DNA of 64,000 bases from Sphingobium yanoikuyae (GTDB lineage: Bacteria; Pseudomonadota; Alphaproteobacteria; Sphingomonadales; Sphingomonadaceae), in the NCBI RefSeq assembly GCF_013001025.1, contig NZ_CP053021.1:1426001-1490000 (forward strand), read 5' to 3'. The notes beneath the pieces were generated by a model, which was not told where the DNA came from, made no database searches, and saw only the letters and a list, made by a program, of their open reading frames with translations. Of this stretch, positions 35,716 to 43,804 are shown piece after piece (the stretch's first letter is position 1; every line of letters begins with the position of its first letter). The translations under genes were made by a program, and so were the position numbers.

Positions 35716-38124
35716 TCAAGTGCGTGTTTCGCCCGCGGGCGTGAAAATGCGCGCGCCGAACATCGGCCCGGCCCGCGTCATGCCGGGGGCCGGCTGGACG
35801 CGGATGACCACCGTGCTCTTGCCGCGCGTCAGTGCTTCGGGAATGGCGTAGGTGACGTCGAAAAATTCGCCCGGCCGGTCGGCATCCAGCTTCTGCGTCG
35901 CGATTTTCTGGCCATCGACCAATATGTCGAACAGCCGGTTGCGCTCCTCGCCCCAATAGGTGGCCTGCAGGATCAGCGGGCCGGACTTCACCTTCATGCG
36001 GAACTGGAAATGGCCGTCGGTGCGCGCGTCGCGCCCATGCCGTCCGCGATAGGTTGTGGTGTAGGAAAGTTTCGCCTCCAGCCCATGATCGCGCTCGGGC
36101 TGCATCTCGCCCAGATGCATGACGTCGACCGAGCGCCGCTCCAAGTCGCGGAGGTGCGCCTGCTCGACGGCAAAGGCTTGTTGTTCGACGCCCCATTCGT
36201 CTTGAGTGAAGCGCTTGAAATAGACAGCGGTGCGGCGGTCTCGTTGCTGGAAGAAGGGAGCGAAGCTGAGGTCGGCGGGCTTGCCGATGCCGACGGTGCG
36301 ATAGGCGGGCACGGCGGCGGTTGTGGCAGCAAAGCCCTGCGTCACATCGGCGGCGACAAGCGCCGGGGATGGACCGTCAAAGGGCTGGTCGGCCGCGCCC
36401 AGATCGGCCGCCAGCACGACCGGGCCGTGCAGCAGCGCGATGGTCCGGGCATCATCCGGCGTTGCTTCGACCCGCAATGCCATCGGCAGGTCCAGCGTCA
36501 CCTGATCGCCGGCCTTCCACTTGCGATCGATCAGGGCATAGCCATCGGCGATGCGCGGGGCGGGCAGGGGCGTGCCGTTGACGGCGATACGCGCGTCCTG
36601 GCACCATCCGGGGATGCGCAGCGCCAGGGTGAAGCGGCCGGCCCGCGCCAGTTCCGGGATCGACATCGCGATGTGCCCGTCGAACGGATAGCCGGTCTCG
36701 ATCCGCAGCTTCGCGCCCCGTGCCGCCCAGTCGGCTTCGCTGGGGATATAGAGATTGGCGATCAGCATGTCGGCCGGCCGGTCGGCATCTTCCCACCAGA
36801 TGGATTCTCCGTGCTTGGCATGGCTTTCCATGCCGCTGCCGACGCAGCACCAGAAATCGTCGAACGGTTCCGACCAGACGCGGTGCGACCCCGACATCAG
36901 CGGCACCATATAGGCGAACATGCCGGTGGCCGGGTTCTGATGCGCCAGGATATGGTTGATATGGGCGCGCTCATAATAGTCGAACAGGCGCGCCTCGGGC
37001 TTCCAGGCATAGAGATGCCGGGTCAGCTTCAGCATGTTATAGCTGTTGCAGCTTTCGCAGGTCTGTTCGGTGATATGCTTGGAAATTGTGCCGGGATCAG
37101 GGAAATATTCCCGGTCGGCATTGCCGCCGATGACGTAGCTATACTGACCGACCACGGTCTCCCAGAAGAAGTTGGCGGCGATCGCGTCGGCGGCATTGCC
37201 GGTGATCTCGTGCAGGCGGGCAAGGCCGATCAGCTTGGGAATCTGGGTATTGGCGTGGATCCAGGGCAGGCTGTTCTGCCGCTGGGCCAGCGGATCAAGC
37301 ACCTTGCGATGGCGCAGCCGCGTGGCCAGCGCCAGCCAGCGCGGATCGCCGGTGCGGGCGTGCAGTTCGGCGAAGCTTTCATTGATGCCGCCATGCTCGC
37401 AGTCCAGCACCTGCTGCACCTGCGCATCGTCCAGTTTCGCGAACACGCCGTCGATATAGGCGGCCAGGGCCAGCGCGACGCCGCGCGCCTGGCTGTTGCC
37501 CAGATGGGTTTCGGCGTCGAAGAGGCCGGCGAACAGCTTGTGCCAATTATAGAAGGGCACCCAGCAGCCGTTGAGGTCAAAGCCGGCCGATCGGATGTCG
37601 CCGCGCATGATCTCCGGAAAGATCAGCCTGCCATCCTCGATCACATCGTCGCGACGGCGGGTGAAGCCCGCGACATAGCCATCGCCGGCCGCCGCCTGGC
37701 ACTCGGCCAGTTCGGCGATGATATAGGCGGCACGGCGGGCGCATTCGGCGTCGCCGGTCTGGGCGTGCATCAGCGCCAGCGCGGTCAGATAATGGCCCAG
37801 CGTATGGCCGGCGATGGTGTCATTTTCCCAGCCGCCATAGATGGCGCCCTTGGGCGTCAGGCCGGCATGTTTGCGGAAATTGTGCAGCAGCCGGTCCGGC
37901 TCCAGCCGCAGCAGATAGCGGCGATTGCCCTCGACCGCGTCGGCAAAGGGGGAGGGTAGGAGCCGGGTCGCATTTAGCGGCAAGGCGCGCGCCGATTCGG
38001 GCAGCGCACTGCCGGTCGCGGCATGGGCGACGCTGCTCCATCCCTGCCAGGCGGGGGCCGTCGCGGCGGCTGTCGCGGCCAGCAACATGGCCCTGCGGCT
38101 GAGGGGCGTGTGACGGTGGGACAT
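35716..38124 (-). CDS. Glycoside hydrolase family 127, putative beta-L-arabinofuranosidase
   Basis: Tat-exported enzyme of 802 residues (twin Arg at 10-11, then AMLLAATAAATAPA). The family's catalytic zinc-thiolate site is visible. Glu357 and Cys359 lie in TCESCNSYN, and Cys426-Cys427 in FWCCVGSG. These correspond to Glu338/Cys340/Cys417/Cys418 of Bifidobacterium HypBA1, where Cys417 is the nucleophile. Glu339 in DREYFPDP may be the acid/base. A C-terminal beta-sandwich with YWGEERNRLFDILVDG follows. HypBA1 releases L-arabinose from beta-L-arabinofuranosyl chains on hydroxyproline of plant extensins. GH127 members can have other substrates, so the neighbouring hydroxyproline genes are the main support for that activity here. 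Confidence 0.88.
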   Translation of the reverse strand: MSHRHTPLSRRAMLLAATAAATAPAWQGWSSVAHAATGSALPESARALPLNATRLLPSPFADAVEGNRRYLLRLEPDRLLHNFRKHAGLTPKGAIYGGWENDTIAGHTLGHYLTALALMHAQTGDAECARRAAYIIAELAECQAAAGDGYVAGFTRRRDDVIEDGRLIFPEIMRGDIRSAGFDLNGCWVPFYNWHKLFAGLFDAETHLGNSQARGVALALAAYIDGVFAKLDDAQVQQVLDCEHGGINESFAELHARTGDPRWLALATRLRHRKVLDPLAQRQNSLPWIHANTQIPKLIGLARLHEITGNAADAIAANFFWETVVGQYSYVIGGNADREYFPDPGTISKHITEQTCESCNSYNMLKLTRHLYAWKPEARLFDYYERAHINHILAHQNPATGMFAYMVPLMSGSHRVWSEPFDDFWCCVGSGMESHAKHGESIWWEDADRPADMLIANLYIPSEADWAARGAKLRIETGYPFDGHIAMSIPELARAGRFTLALRIPGWCQDARIAVNGTPLPAPRIADGYALIDRKWKAGDQVTLDLPMALRVEATPDDARTIALLHGPVVLAADLGAADQPFDGPSPALVAADVTQGFAATTAAVPAYRTVGIGKPADLSFAPFFQQRDRRTAVYFKRFTQDEWGVEQQAFAVEQAHLRDLERRSVDVMHLGEMQPERDHGLEAKLSYTTTYRGRHGRDARTDGHFQFRMKVKSGPLILQATYWGEERNRLFDILVDGQKIATQKLDADRPGEFFDVTYAIPEALTRGKSTVVIRVQPAPGMTRAGPMFGARIFTPAGETRT

Positions 38125-38156
38125 GGCGGCTCCGGCTTGTCTGTAATCGTTATACC

Positions 38157-38165
38157 GTATACGAT
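38157..38165 (+). promoter_or_regulatory. GTATACGAT operator copy 4
   Basis: Exact copy inside the fuller sequence ATACCGTATACGATAT, between the divergent GH127 and Pyr2C-reductase-like genes and placed to control both. Confidence 0.7.
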
Positions 38166-38201
38166 ATTGCGATTATGGTTCGGGATCAAGACGGAGGATG
38201 C

Positions 38202-38243
38202 ATGTCTATCTTCAACGCCGCGGCATGGGCAATAAAGGGATGA
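38202..38243 (+). CDS. Possible 13-residue leader peptide
   Basis: A short frame encoding MSIFNAAAWAIKG begins with an ATG four bases after GGAGG, the only strong ribosome site here. It ends at a TGA overlapping the ATG of the Ldh-family gene (ATGA). It may serve to couple translation. Alternatively the downstream protein uses an in-frame ATG at 38198, directly against the GGAGG, which is poorly spaced. Confidence 0.4.
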   Translation: MSIFNAAAWAIKG

Positions 38244-39256
38244 GCGTTGACGAAAGCGTCACGCTGACGCTGCAGCAGGTCGCGGATCTGGCCCATGCCG
38301 TGCTGCGCCGCCATGGTCTGGCGGGGGCGCATGTCGGCCCGGTTGCCGCGACGATCATTGCTGGCGAGCGCGACGAATGCGCGTCGCATGGCGTCTATCG
38401 TCTGCTCAACTGCGTTCATACGCTGAACAGCGGCAAGGTCGTGCCGGACGCAGTGCCAGTGGTTGATCACGTCACGCCCGCGCTGCTGCGCGTGGATGCG
38501 GCCGGCGGTTTCGCCCAACTGGCTTTCGCTACGGGATTGCCTTTGCTGGTGGAAAAGGCGCGGACGATGGGCATCGCCGCCATGGGCATCAATCGCTGCG
38601 TCCATTTCGCCGCGCTCTGGCCGGAGATCGAGGCGCTGACCGATCAGGGGCTGGTCGCCTTCGCCTGTACCCCCAGCCATGCCTGGGTCGCGCCGGCCGG
38701 CGGCACCTCGCCGCTGTTCGGTACCAACCCGATCGCCTTTGGCTGGCCGCGCCCCGGCGGCGATCCCTTTGTCTTCGATTTCGCCACCAGCGCGGTCGCG
38801 CGCGGCGAGATCGAACTGCATCGCCGTGCCGGCAAGCCGATCCCGGAAGGCTGGACGATCGATGCCCAGGGCCATCCGACCACCGACGCGGAAGCGGGCC
38901 TGGCCGGAGCGCTGCTGACCTTTGGCGGGCACAAGGGATCGGCCCTGTCGGCGATGGTCGAACTGATTGCCGGGCCGCTGATCGGCGATATGACCAGTGC
39001 GGAATCGCTGGCGCATGACGATGGCGCCAAGGCATCGCCCTATGGCGGCGAACTCATCATCGCCATCGATCCCGCCGGCTTCCTGGGCGCGGCGGCCGCC
39101 GAGCATATGCAGCGGGCCGAGGCGCTGTTCGACGGCATTACCGGCCAAGGCGCGCGCCTGCCATCGCAGCGGCGCTTCGCGGCGCGTCGTCGCACCCCCG
39201 ATCAGGGCTGTCGCATTCCCCGCGCGCTCTATGAGGAACTGGCGGCGCTCAGCTGA
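38240..39256 (+). CDS. Ldh/malate dehydrogenase-family reductase, likely delta1-pyrroline-2-carboxylate reductase
   Basis: Cytoplasmic NAD(P)H-dependent oxidoreductase of 338 residues of the Ldh_2 superfamily (non-Rossmann). It resembles DpkA/LhpI, which reduce delta1-piperideine- or pyrroline-2-carboxylate to pipecolate or L-proline. Family-typical elements are SHGVYRLLNC, NRCVHFAALWPEIE, PLFGTNPIAFGWPR, FDFATSAVARGEIE and FGGHKGSALSAMVELIAGPL. This start gives the usual N-terminus; upstream in-frame ATGs (38198, 38225) add residues the family lacks. It is divergent from GH127. In this context it could return cyclic imines from D-proline or 3-hydroxyproline to L-proline. Confidence 0.82.
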   Translation: MSVDESVTLTLQQVADLAHAVLRRHGLAGAHVGPVAATIIAGERDECASHGVYRLLNCVHTLNSGKVVPDAVPVVDHVTPALLRVDAAGGFAQLAFATGLPLLVEKARTMGIAAMGINRCVHFAALWPEIEALTDQGLVAFACTPSHAWVAPAGGTSPLFGTNPIAFGWPRPGGDPFVFDFATSAVARGEIELHRRAGKPIPEGWTIDAQGHPTTDAEAGLAGALLTFGGHKGSALSAMVELIAGPLIGDMTSAESLAHDDGAKASPYGGELIIAIDPAGFLGAAAAEHMQRAEALFDGITGQGARLPSQRRFAARRRTPDQGCRIPRALYEELAALS

Positions 39257-39266
39257 GCGCCGCCAG
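39239..39266. terminator. Perfect 28-base palindrome at convergent gene ends
   Basis: Each 14-base arm (CTGGCGGCGCTCAG and its complement) meets with no spacer. The palindrome contains the reductase stop codon and ends six bases before the M24 stop. It is probably a shared terminator; as RNA the central bases would form the loop. Confidence 0.55.
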
Positions 39267-39271
39267 CGATT

Positions 39272-40474
39272 TCAGGCGAACGGCTGGTCGATCGCGACCG
39301 AGGGCGGGGTGAACCAGGCGGCCCCGGTTTCGGTCACGTAAAAATGATCCTCCAGCCGCACGCCGAAGCGATCCGGCACGACGATCATCGGTTCGTTGGA
39401 AAAGCACATGCCCGGTTCCAGCGGGGTCATGTCGCCGCGCACCAGATAGGGTGCCTCATGGATCGACAGGCCGATGCCATGGCCGGTGCGATGGGGCAGG
39501 CCGGGCAGGCGATAGTCGGGGCCAAGGCCCGCCGCCTCCAGCACGCGCCGCGCCGCCGCGTCGATCGCGCCACAGGGGATGCCGGGCTTGACTGCATCGA
39601 ATGCGGCCTGCTGCGCTTCCTTCTCCAGCGCCCAGATGCGCCGTTGCTCGGCATCCGCCTCGCCATAGACATAGGATCGGGTGATGTCGCTATGATAGCC
39701 GCCGATGGTGCAGCCGGTATCGATCAGCACCATGTCGCCTTCGGCCAGCACGCTCTCGCCCGGCAGGCCGTGGGGATAGGCAGTCGATCGGCCGAACTGG
39801 ACGATGCAGAAGCTGCTGCCCGATGCGCCGAGCGCCCTGTGCGCGGCCTCGATGAAGTGACGCACCTCGGTCGCGGTGATGCCGGGGCGCAGGATGCGGG
39901 CGGCGCGGCGATGCACCTCCAGCGTCATCGACTTGGCCTGCTGCATCAGCGCCAGTTCGGCGGCCGACTTGCGGCTGCGGCAACCGTCGATCACGGCCGA
40001 GGCGGCAACCAGCGTCACGTCCGGCGCGGCAGCGCGAATGCGCTCGACGAACAGGAAGGCCATGGCCGGGTCGATCCCCAGCCGGGCGACGCCCAGCGTC
40101 TTGAGCGCATCGGCGACCAGGGCGGACGGGCTTTCATCCTCTTCCCACAGGCGCAGGTCGCCGGCGTCGATCTTGAGGTCTGCTTCCAGCGATCCGCGCT
40201 CGAAGCGCGGGCAGATCAGGATCGGATCGCCGTTGAGCGGCAGCAGCATCGCCACCAGTCGCTCGCTCGCTCCCCAAGGAACGCCAGCGAAATAGGCAAG
40301 GCTGGTTCCGGCGTCGATCAGCAGCGCGTCGAGCCCTTCCTGCGCCATCAAGGCGCGGGCCTTGGCGATGCGTGCCTGATATTCGGACGCCGTGATGGCC
40401 GGCGCGCGATCGGGCCAGGGCTGAAGTCCGGCCAGTTCGGTGGCGGCGTCGGAGCCGCCAATCTGTTGTGTCAT
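39272..40474 (-). CDS. M24 family Xaa-Pro peptidase
   Basis: Cytoplasmic pita-bread metallopeptidase of 400 residues cleaving before or after proline (Xaa-Pro dipeptidase/aminopeptidase type). All five dinuclear metal ligands are present: Asp252 (LIDTGC), Asp263 (HSDITR), His332 (GHGIGL), Glu361 (SNEPM) and Glu375 (RLEDHF). The N-terminal creatinase-like domain covers about 28-165. There is no signal peptide. It ends at the palindrome shared with the reductase gene and starts three bases after the D-hydroxyproline dehydrogenase stop, so the two form an operon. It would release Pro or Hyp from imported dipeptides. Confidence 0.9.
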   Translation of the reverse strand: MTQQIGGSDAATELAGLQPWPDRAPAITASEYQARIAKARALMAQEGLDALLIDAGTSLAYFAGVPWGASERLVAMLLPLNGDPILICPRFERGSLEADLKIDAGDLRLWEEDESPSALVADALKTLGVARLGIDPAMAFLFVERIRAAAPDVTLVAASAVIDGCRSRKSAAELALMQQAKSMTLEVHRRAARILRPGITATEVRHFIEAAHRALGASGSSFCIVQFGRSTAYPHGLPGESVLAEGDMVLIDTGCTIGGYHSDITRSYVYGEADAEQRRIWALEKEAQQAAFDAVKPGIPCGAIDAAARRVLEAAGLGPDYRLPGLPHRTGHGIGLSIHEAPYLVRGDMTPLEPGMCFSNEPMIVVPDRFGVRLEDHFYVTETGAAWFTPPSVAIDQPFA

Positions 40475-40477
40475 ACT

Positions 40478-41743
40478 CTATCCTTCAAAGCGGCGGAGCG
40501 AAAAGGGCGTGGCATCGACCGGCGGCGGTGCGCCGGTGGCTAGCGCGGCGATGATTTCTCCGGTCAGCGGTCCCAATGTCAGCCCCAGATGCTGGTGGCC
40601 GAACGCATAGAGCAGGTTGTCTGCCCGGTCACTCCGGCCGATCGCGGGCAGATAGTCGGGCAGGGTCGGGCGGGCGCCGATCCAGGGCCTGGCATCCGCC
40701 TCGATCGGCAGGCCCAGCGCGGCGGCGTGGGCGCGCAGCCGCTGCCATTTGCGCGGGTCGGGCGGGGAAGAGAGGCTGGAAAATTCGACGAAGCTCGCCG
40801 CGCGGAGCCCACTCTCGAACCGGGTGACGATCATCGATCGATCCTCGAACACCACCGGCGGCATATCCATCGGCCAGCCTTCGGGCGCGGTTGGCGTCTG
40901 CAGATGATAGCCGCGTTCGGCGATGATCGGCACCTTGTGGCCCATCGGGCGCAGCAGCGCGTCCGATGCTGCGCCGGTCGCGACGATGATATGGTCCGCG
41001 TCCAGCGTCCGGCCGTCGGCCAGTTGAACCTGTGCCTGTCCCCCATGGGTGGGAAGCGCGCTAACCTCCACCTGTTCGATCCGCCCGCCTGCCGCCAGCA
41101 GCGCATCCCTCAGATCCTGGGCCAGCCGGGTCGGGTCGGCAATGCGGCCACTTCCCTCGCAGCGAATCGCGCCGATGATCGGATGGGGGAACAGAGCTTC
41201 GAGCAGGGCAAGCTCACGCGCCGTCGCGTCGCGGAATCGCGCCGTGCCGCAATCGGCGGCCATCCAGGCGCGGCGCCCGGCCAGCGCGCTTGCCTCGCTT
41301 TCCCAGGCGATGAAATGCCCATCCTCGATCAGGCGGCTCTGGCCCGCGCACAACGCGTCGATCCGCTGCCAGGCCGGTATTGCTTCTTTCAACATTGCCT
41401 TTAACGCGGCGCGTCCTGCCGCAAAGCGCGATGGGCGCGCGGCATTCAACAGGCGCAGTGAGAAGGGTAGCCAGCGGCCGATGTCGCGCCAGGGCAGGCC
41501 GAGCGCGCCCCCGCGCCAGAACAGTCGCCGGGGAAAGCTGCATACCGTCGCCATCGACGCGAGCGGGTCGATCTGCTCCACCGCGACATGGCCGGCATTG
41601 CCCCAGGATGCGCCGCGCAGCGGGTTTTCCCGTTCGATCAGCAGCGTTGAAATTCCCTTTTCCTGCAATCGGATAGCGCAGGATATTCCGACGATGCCGC
41701 CGCCGATGATGATTGCGTGTTGGGTCAATTGACTTCTTTTCAC
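40478..41743 (-). CDS. FAD-dependent D-amino-acid (D-hydroxyproline) dehydrogenase
   Basis: DadA/DAO-type flavoprotein of 421 residues. The FAD-binding motif AIIIGGGIVGISCAIRL starts near residue 10, IIVATGA lies in the middle, and the end carries LLYAFGHQHLGLTLGPLTGEIIA. Next to a hydroxyproline epimerase and deaminase it most likely oxidises cis-4-hydroxy-D-proline to delta1-pyrroline-4-hydroxy-2-carboxylate, like single-chain HypO. The start is uncertain. The GTG at 41743 has no ribosome site, whereas a TTG at 41728 is preceded by AGAAG and would begin just before the FAD motif. It is divergent from the deaminase gene across a GTATACGAT site. Confidence 0.82.
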   Translation of the reverse strand: MKRSQLTQHAIIIGGGIVGISCAIRLQEKGISTLLIERENPLRGASWGNAGHVAVEQIDPLASMATVCSFPRRLFWRGGALGLPWRDIGRWLPFSLRLLNAARPSRFAAGRAALKAMLKEAIPAWQRIDALCAGQSRLIEDGHFIAWESEASALAGRRAWMAADCGTARFRDATARELALLEALFPHPIIGAIRCEGSGRIADPTRLAQDLRDALLAAGGRIEQVEVSALPTHGGQAQVQLADGRTLDADHIIVATGAASDALLRPMGHKVPIIAERGYHLQTPTAPEGWPMDMPPVVFEDRSMIVTRFESGLRAASFVEFSSLSSPPDPRKWQRLRAHAAALGLPIEADARPWIGARPTLPDYLPAIGRSDRADNLLYAFGHQHLGLTLGPLTGEIIAALATGAPPPVDATPFSLRRFEG

Positions 41744-41765
41744 TTGGCGATGACGATTAGATACC

Positions 41766-41774
41766 GTATACGAT
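41766..41774 (+). promoter_or_regulatory. GTATACGAT operator copy 5
   Basis: Exact copy in ATACCGTATACGAT, 24 bases upstream of the deaminase GTG and equally close to the divergent dehydrogenase start. It is identical over 14 bases to copy 4. Confidence 0.7.
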
Positions 41775-41797
41775 CCTTAGTTTCAACGGAGGCTTAT

Positions 41798-42712
41798 GTG
41801 AATTCCTCAAAATTGACGTGGCGTGGTGTCTACCCTGCCGCCACCACCCAGTTCACCCCTGATCTGGACGTTGATATCCCCGCAACCCAGGCTGTCCTGG
41901 ATGCGCTGGTTAAGGATGGCGTCGACGGCCTCATCATCGCTGGCACCTGCGGTGAGAACAACTCGCTGGAAGCCGAAGAAAAGCGCGCTGTCGTCCAGGC
42001 GGCGGTCGAGGTCGTGGATGGCCGCGTGCCGATCCTGGTCGGCGTGTCCGAATTCACCACTCGCCGCGCGGTAACCTTCGCGCAGGACGCCGAAAAGCTG
42101 GGCGTCGATGGGCTGATGCTGCTGCCCGCCATGGTCTATGTGCCAACCGTGGGTGAGCTTTGCACCCATTTCGAAACGGTGGCCAAGGCGACGTCGCTGC
42201 CGATCATGCTCTACAATAACCCGCCGGCCTATCGGGTGAATATCGGCATCGACGCGCTCACCCGCCTCGCCGACACGCCCAACATCGTCGCGGTCAAGGA
42301 AAGCGCGCCCGATCCGCGTCGCTTCACCGACCTGATCAACGCCTTCGGCGACCGCTATATCCTGATGGCGGGCCTGGACGATGTCGCGTTCGAGGGCCTG
42401 TTGCTGGGCGCGCATGGCTGGATTTCCGGCCTCACCAGCGCCTTCCCGCGCGAATCCGTGGCGCTGGTCGCGGCGATCAACCGGGGCGATCTGGAAGAAG
42501 CCCTGCGCATCTATCGCTGGTTCATGCCGCTGCTGCACCTCGATGCCGATCATGATCTGGTCCAGTCGATCAAGCTGGCCGAAAGCATCATGGGACGCGG
42601 CACCGAGCATGTCCGCCTGCCGCGCATGCCGCTGGAAGGCCAGCGCCGCGCCGACGTCATCCGCTGGGTCGAGCAGTGCGCTGCCACCCAGCCCAGCCTG
42701 ACGGCGGCCTGA
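41798..42712 (+). CDS. lhpC: DapA-family delta1-pyrroline-4-hydroxy-2-carboxylate deaminase
   Basis: Class I aldolase-fold enzyme of 304 residues. The Schiff-base Lys lies in NIVAVKESAPDP and the substrate loop is AGTCGENNSLEAEEKR. The Tyr motif reads PIMLYNNPPAY. In hydroxyproline catabolism the DapA homologue deaminates and opens the cyclic imine to alpha-ketoglutarate semialdehyde. That role is assigned because the gene is directly followed by the epimerase and is divergent from the dehydrogenase. The start is GTG with GGAGG five bases upstream; the ATG two bases earlier is out of frame and meets an immediate stop. It overlaps the epimerase gene by one base (TGATG). Confidence 0.87.
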   Translation: MNSSKLTWRGVYPAATTQFTPDLDVDIPATQAVLDALVKDGVDGLIIAGTCGENNSLEAEEKRAVVQAAVEVVDGRVPILVGVSEFTTRRAVTFAQDAEKLGVDGLMLLPAMVYVPTVGELCTHFETVAKATSLPIMLYNNPPAYRVNIGIDALTRLADTPNIVAVKESAPDPRRFTDLINAFGDRYILMAGLDDVAFEGLLLGAHGWISGLTSAFPRESVALVAAINRGDLEEALRIYRWFMPLLHLDADHDLVQSIKLAESIMGRGTEHVRLPRMPLEGQRRADVIRWVEQCAATQPSLTAA

Positions 42713-43719
42713 TGTCCGCGGTGCGCCACACCTTCTTCTGCATAGACGGCCATACGGCGGGCAATCCCGTCCGTCTGGTCGCGGGCGGCGCGCCGCTGCT
42801 CAAGGGAAAGTCCATGGCGGAACGCCGCCTGGACTTTCTCGACCGCTTCGACTGGATCCGCACCAGTCTCTGCTTCGAGCCGCGCGGCCATGACATGATG
42901 TCGGGCGGCTTCCTCTATCCGCCGACGCGCGATGATACCGACATCGGCATCCTCTTCATCGAGACCAGCGGTTGCCTGCCGATGTGCGGCCATGGCACGA
43001 TCGGCATGGTGACGTTCGGCCTGGAAAATGGCCTGATCCAGCCGGCGACGCCGGGCAGGCTGCGGGTCGAAGTGCCAGCCGGCATCATCGACATCGATTA
43101 TACGAGCGACGGCAAGCGCGTGACATCGGTCAAGATCCGCAACGTCCCCGCCTATCTGGCGGCGGAGGGCATCGCAATCGACGTGCCGGGCTTCGGCCCG
43201 CTCAGCGTCGATGTCTCCTATGGCGGCAATTACTACGCGATCGTCGAACCGCAGGGCGCCTATACCGGCCTCGACGATCTCGGCGCATCGCGCATCGTGG
43301 AACTCAGCCGCACGATCCGCGAACTGGTGCGCGAACAATATCAGCCGGTCCATCCGCTCGAACCCAGCATCAAGGGGGTGAGCCATGTCCTGTGGGCCGA
43401 CAAGCCCAAGGGCGAGGGGGCCGATGGCCGCAACGCCGTCTTCTATGGCGAGCGGGCGATCGACCGCAGCCCCTGCGGCACCGGCACGTCGGCGCGGCTG
43501 GCGCATCTGGCGGCCAAGGGCAAGCTGAAGGTCGGCGACCGGTTCGTGCATGAAAGCTATATCTGTAGTCGCTTCATCGGCCGGGTCGAGGCCGAGACGA
43601 TGATCGGCGACCAGAAGGCGATCATTCCCTCGATCGAGGGATCGGCAATTGCCACCGGCTTCAACACTATCTGGGTTGATCGCGAAGACCCCTTCTGGGC
43701 CGGCTTCACGGTCGTATGA
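42712..43719 (+). CDS. lhpA: 4-hydroxyproline 2-epimerase (proline racemase family)
   Basis: Cytoplasmic cofactor-independent epimerase of 335 residues converting trans-4-hydroxy-L-proline to cis-4-hydroxy-D-proline, the entry step of the pathway. Catalytic Cys92 lies in MCGHGTIG and Cys255 in SPCGTGTSAR, so both acid-base cysteines are present. This separates it from the Cys/Thr trans-3-hydroxyproline dehydratases of the same family. The N-terminal IDGHTAGNPVRLV is also typical. Start and stop context shows coupling to the deaminase upstream; the GntR regulator follows 85 bases downstream. Confidence 0.93.
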   Translation: MSAVRHTFFCIDGHTAGNPVRLVAGGAPLLKGKSMAERRLDFLDRFDWIRTSLCFEPRGHDMMSGGFLYPPTRDDTDIGILFIETSGCLPMCGHGTIGMVTFGLENGLIQPATPGRLRVEVPAGIIDIDYTSDGKRVTSVKIRNVPAYLAAEGIAIDVPGFGPLSVDVSYGGNYYAIVEPQGAYTGLDDLGASRIVELSRTIRELVREQYQPVHPLEPSIKGVSHVLWADKPKGEGADGRNAVFYGERAIDRSPCGTGTSARLAHLAAKGKLKVGDRFVHESYICSRFIGRVEAETMIGDQKAIIPSIEGSAIATGFNTIWVDREDPFWAGFTVV

Positions 43720-43757
43720 AATCGAAGGCGCAGAGCGGATGGACGGGATCGTCCATC

Positions 43758-43766
43758 ATATACGAA
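43758..43766 (+). promoter_or_regulatory. Degenerate operator copy upstream of the GntR gene
   Basis: ATATACGAA differs from GTATACGAT at two positions and lies about 40 bases upstream of the GntR start, within ATCATATACGAAGTTGTAT. It is a plausible weak autoregulatory site. Confidence 0.4.
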
Positions 43767-43804
43767 GTTGTATTCCGCCGTCCGCTCTGTGCTATGTTCG
43801 CTGC

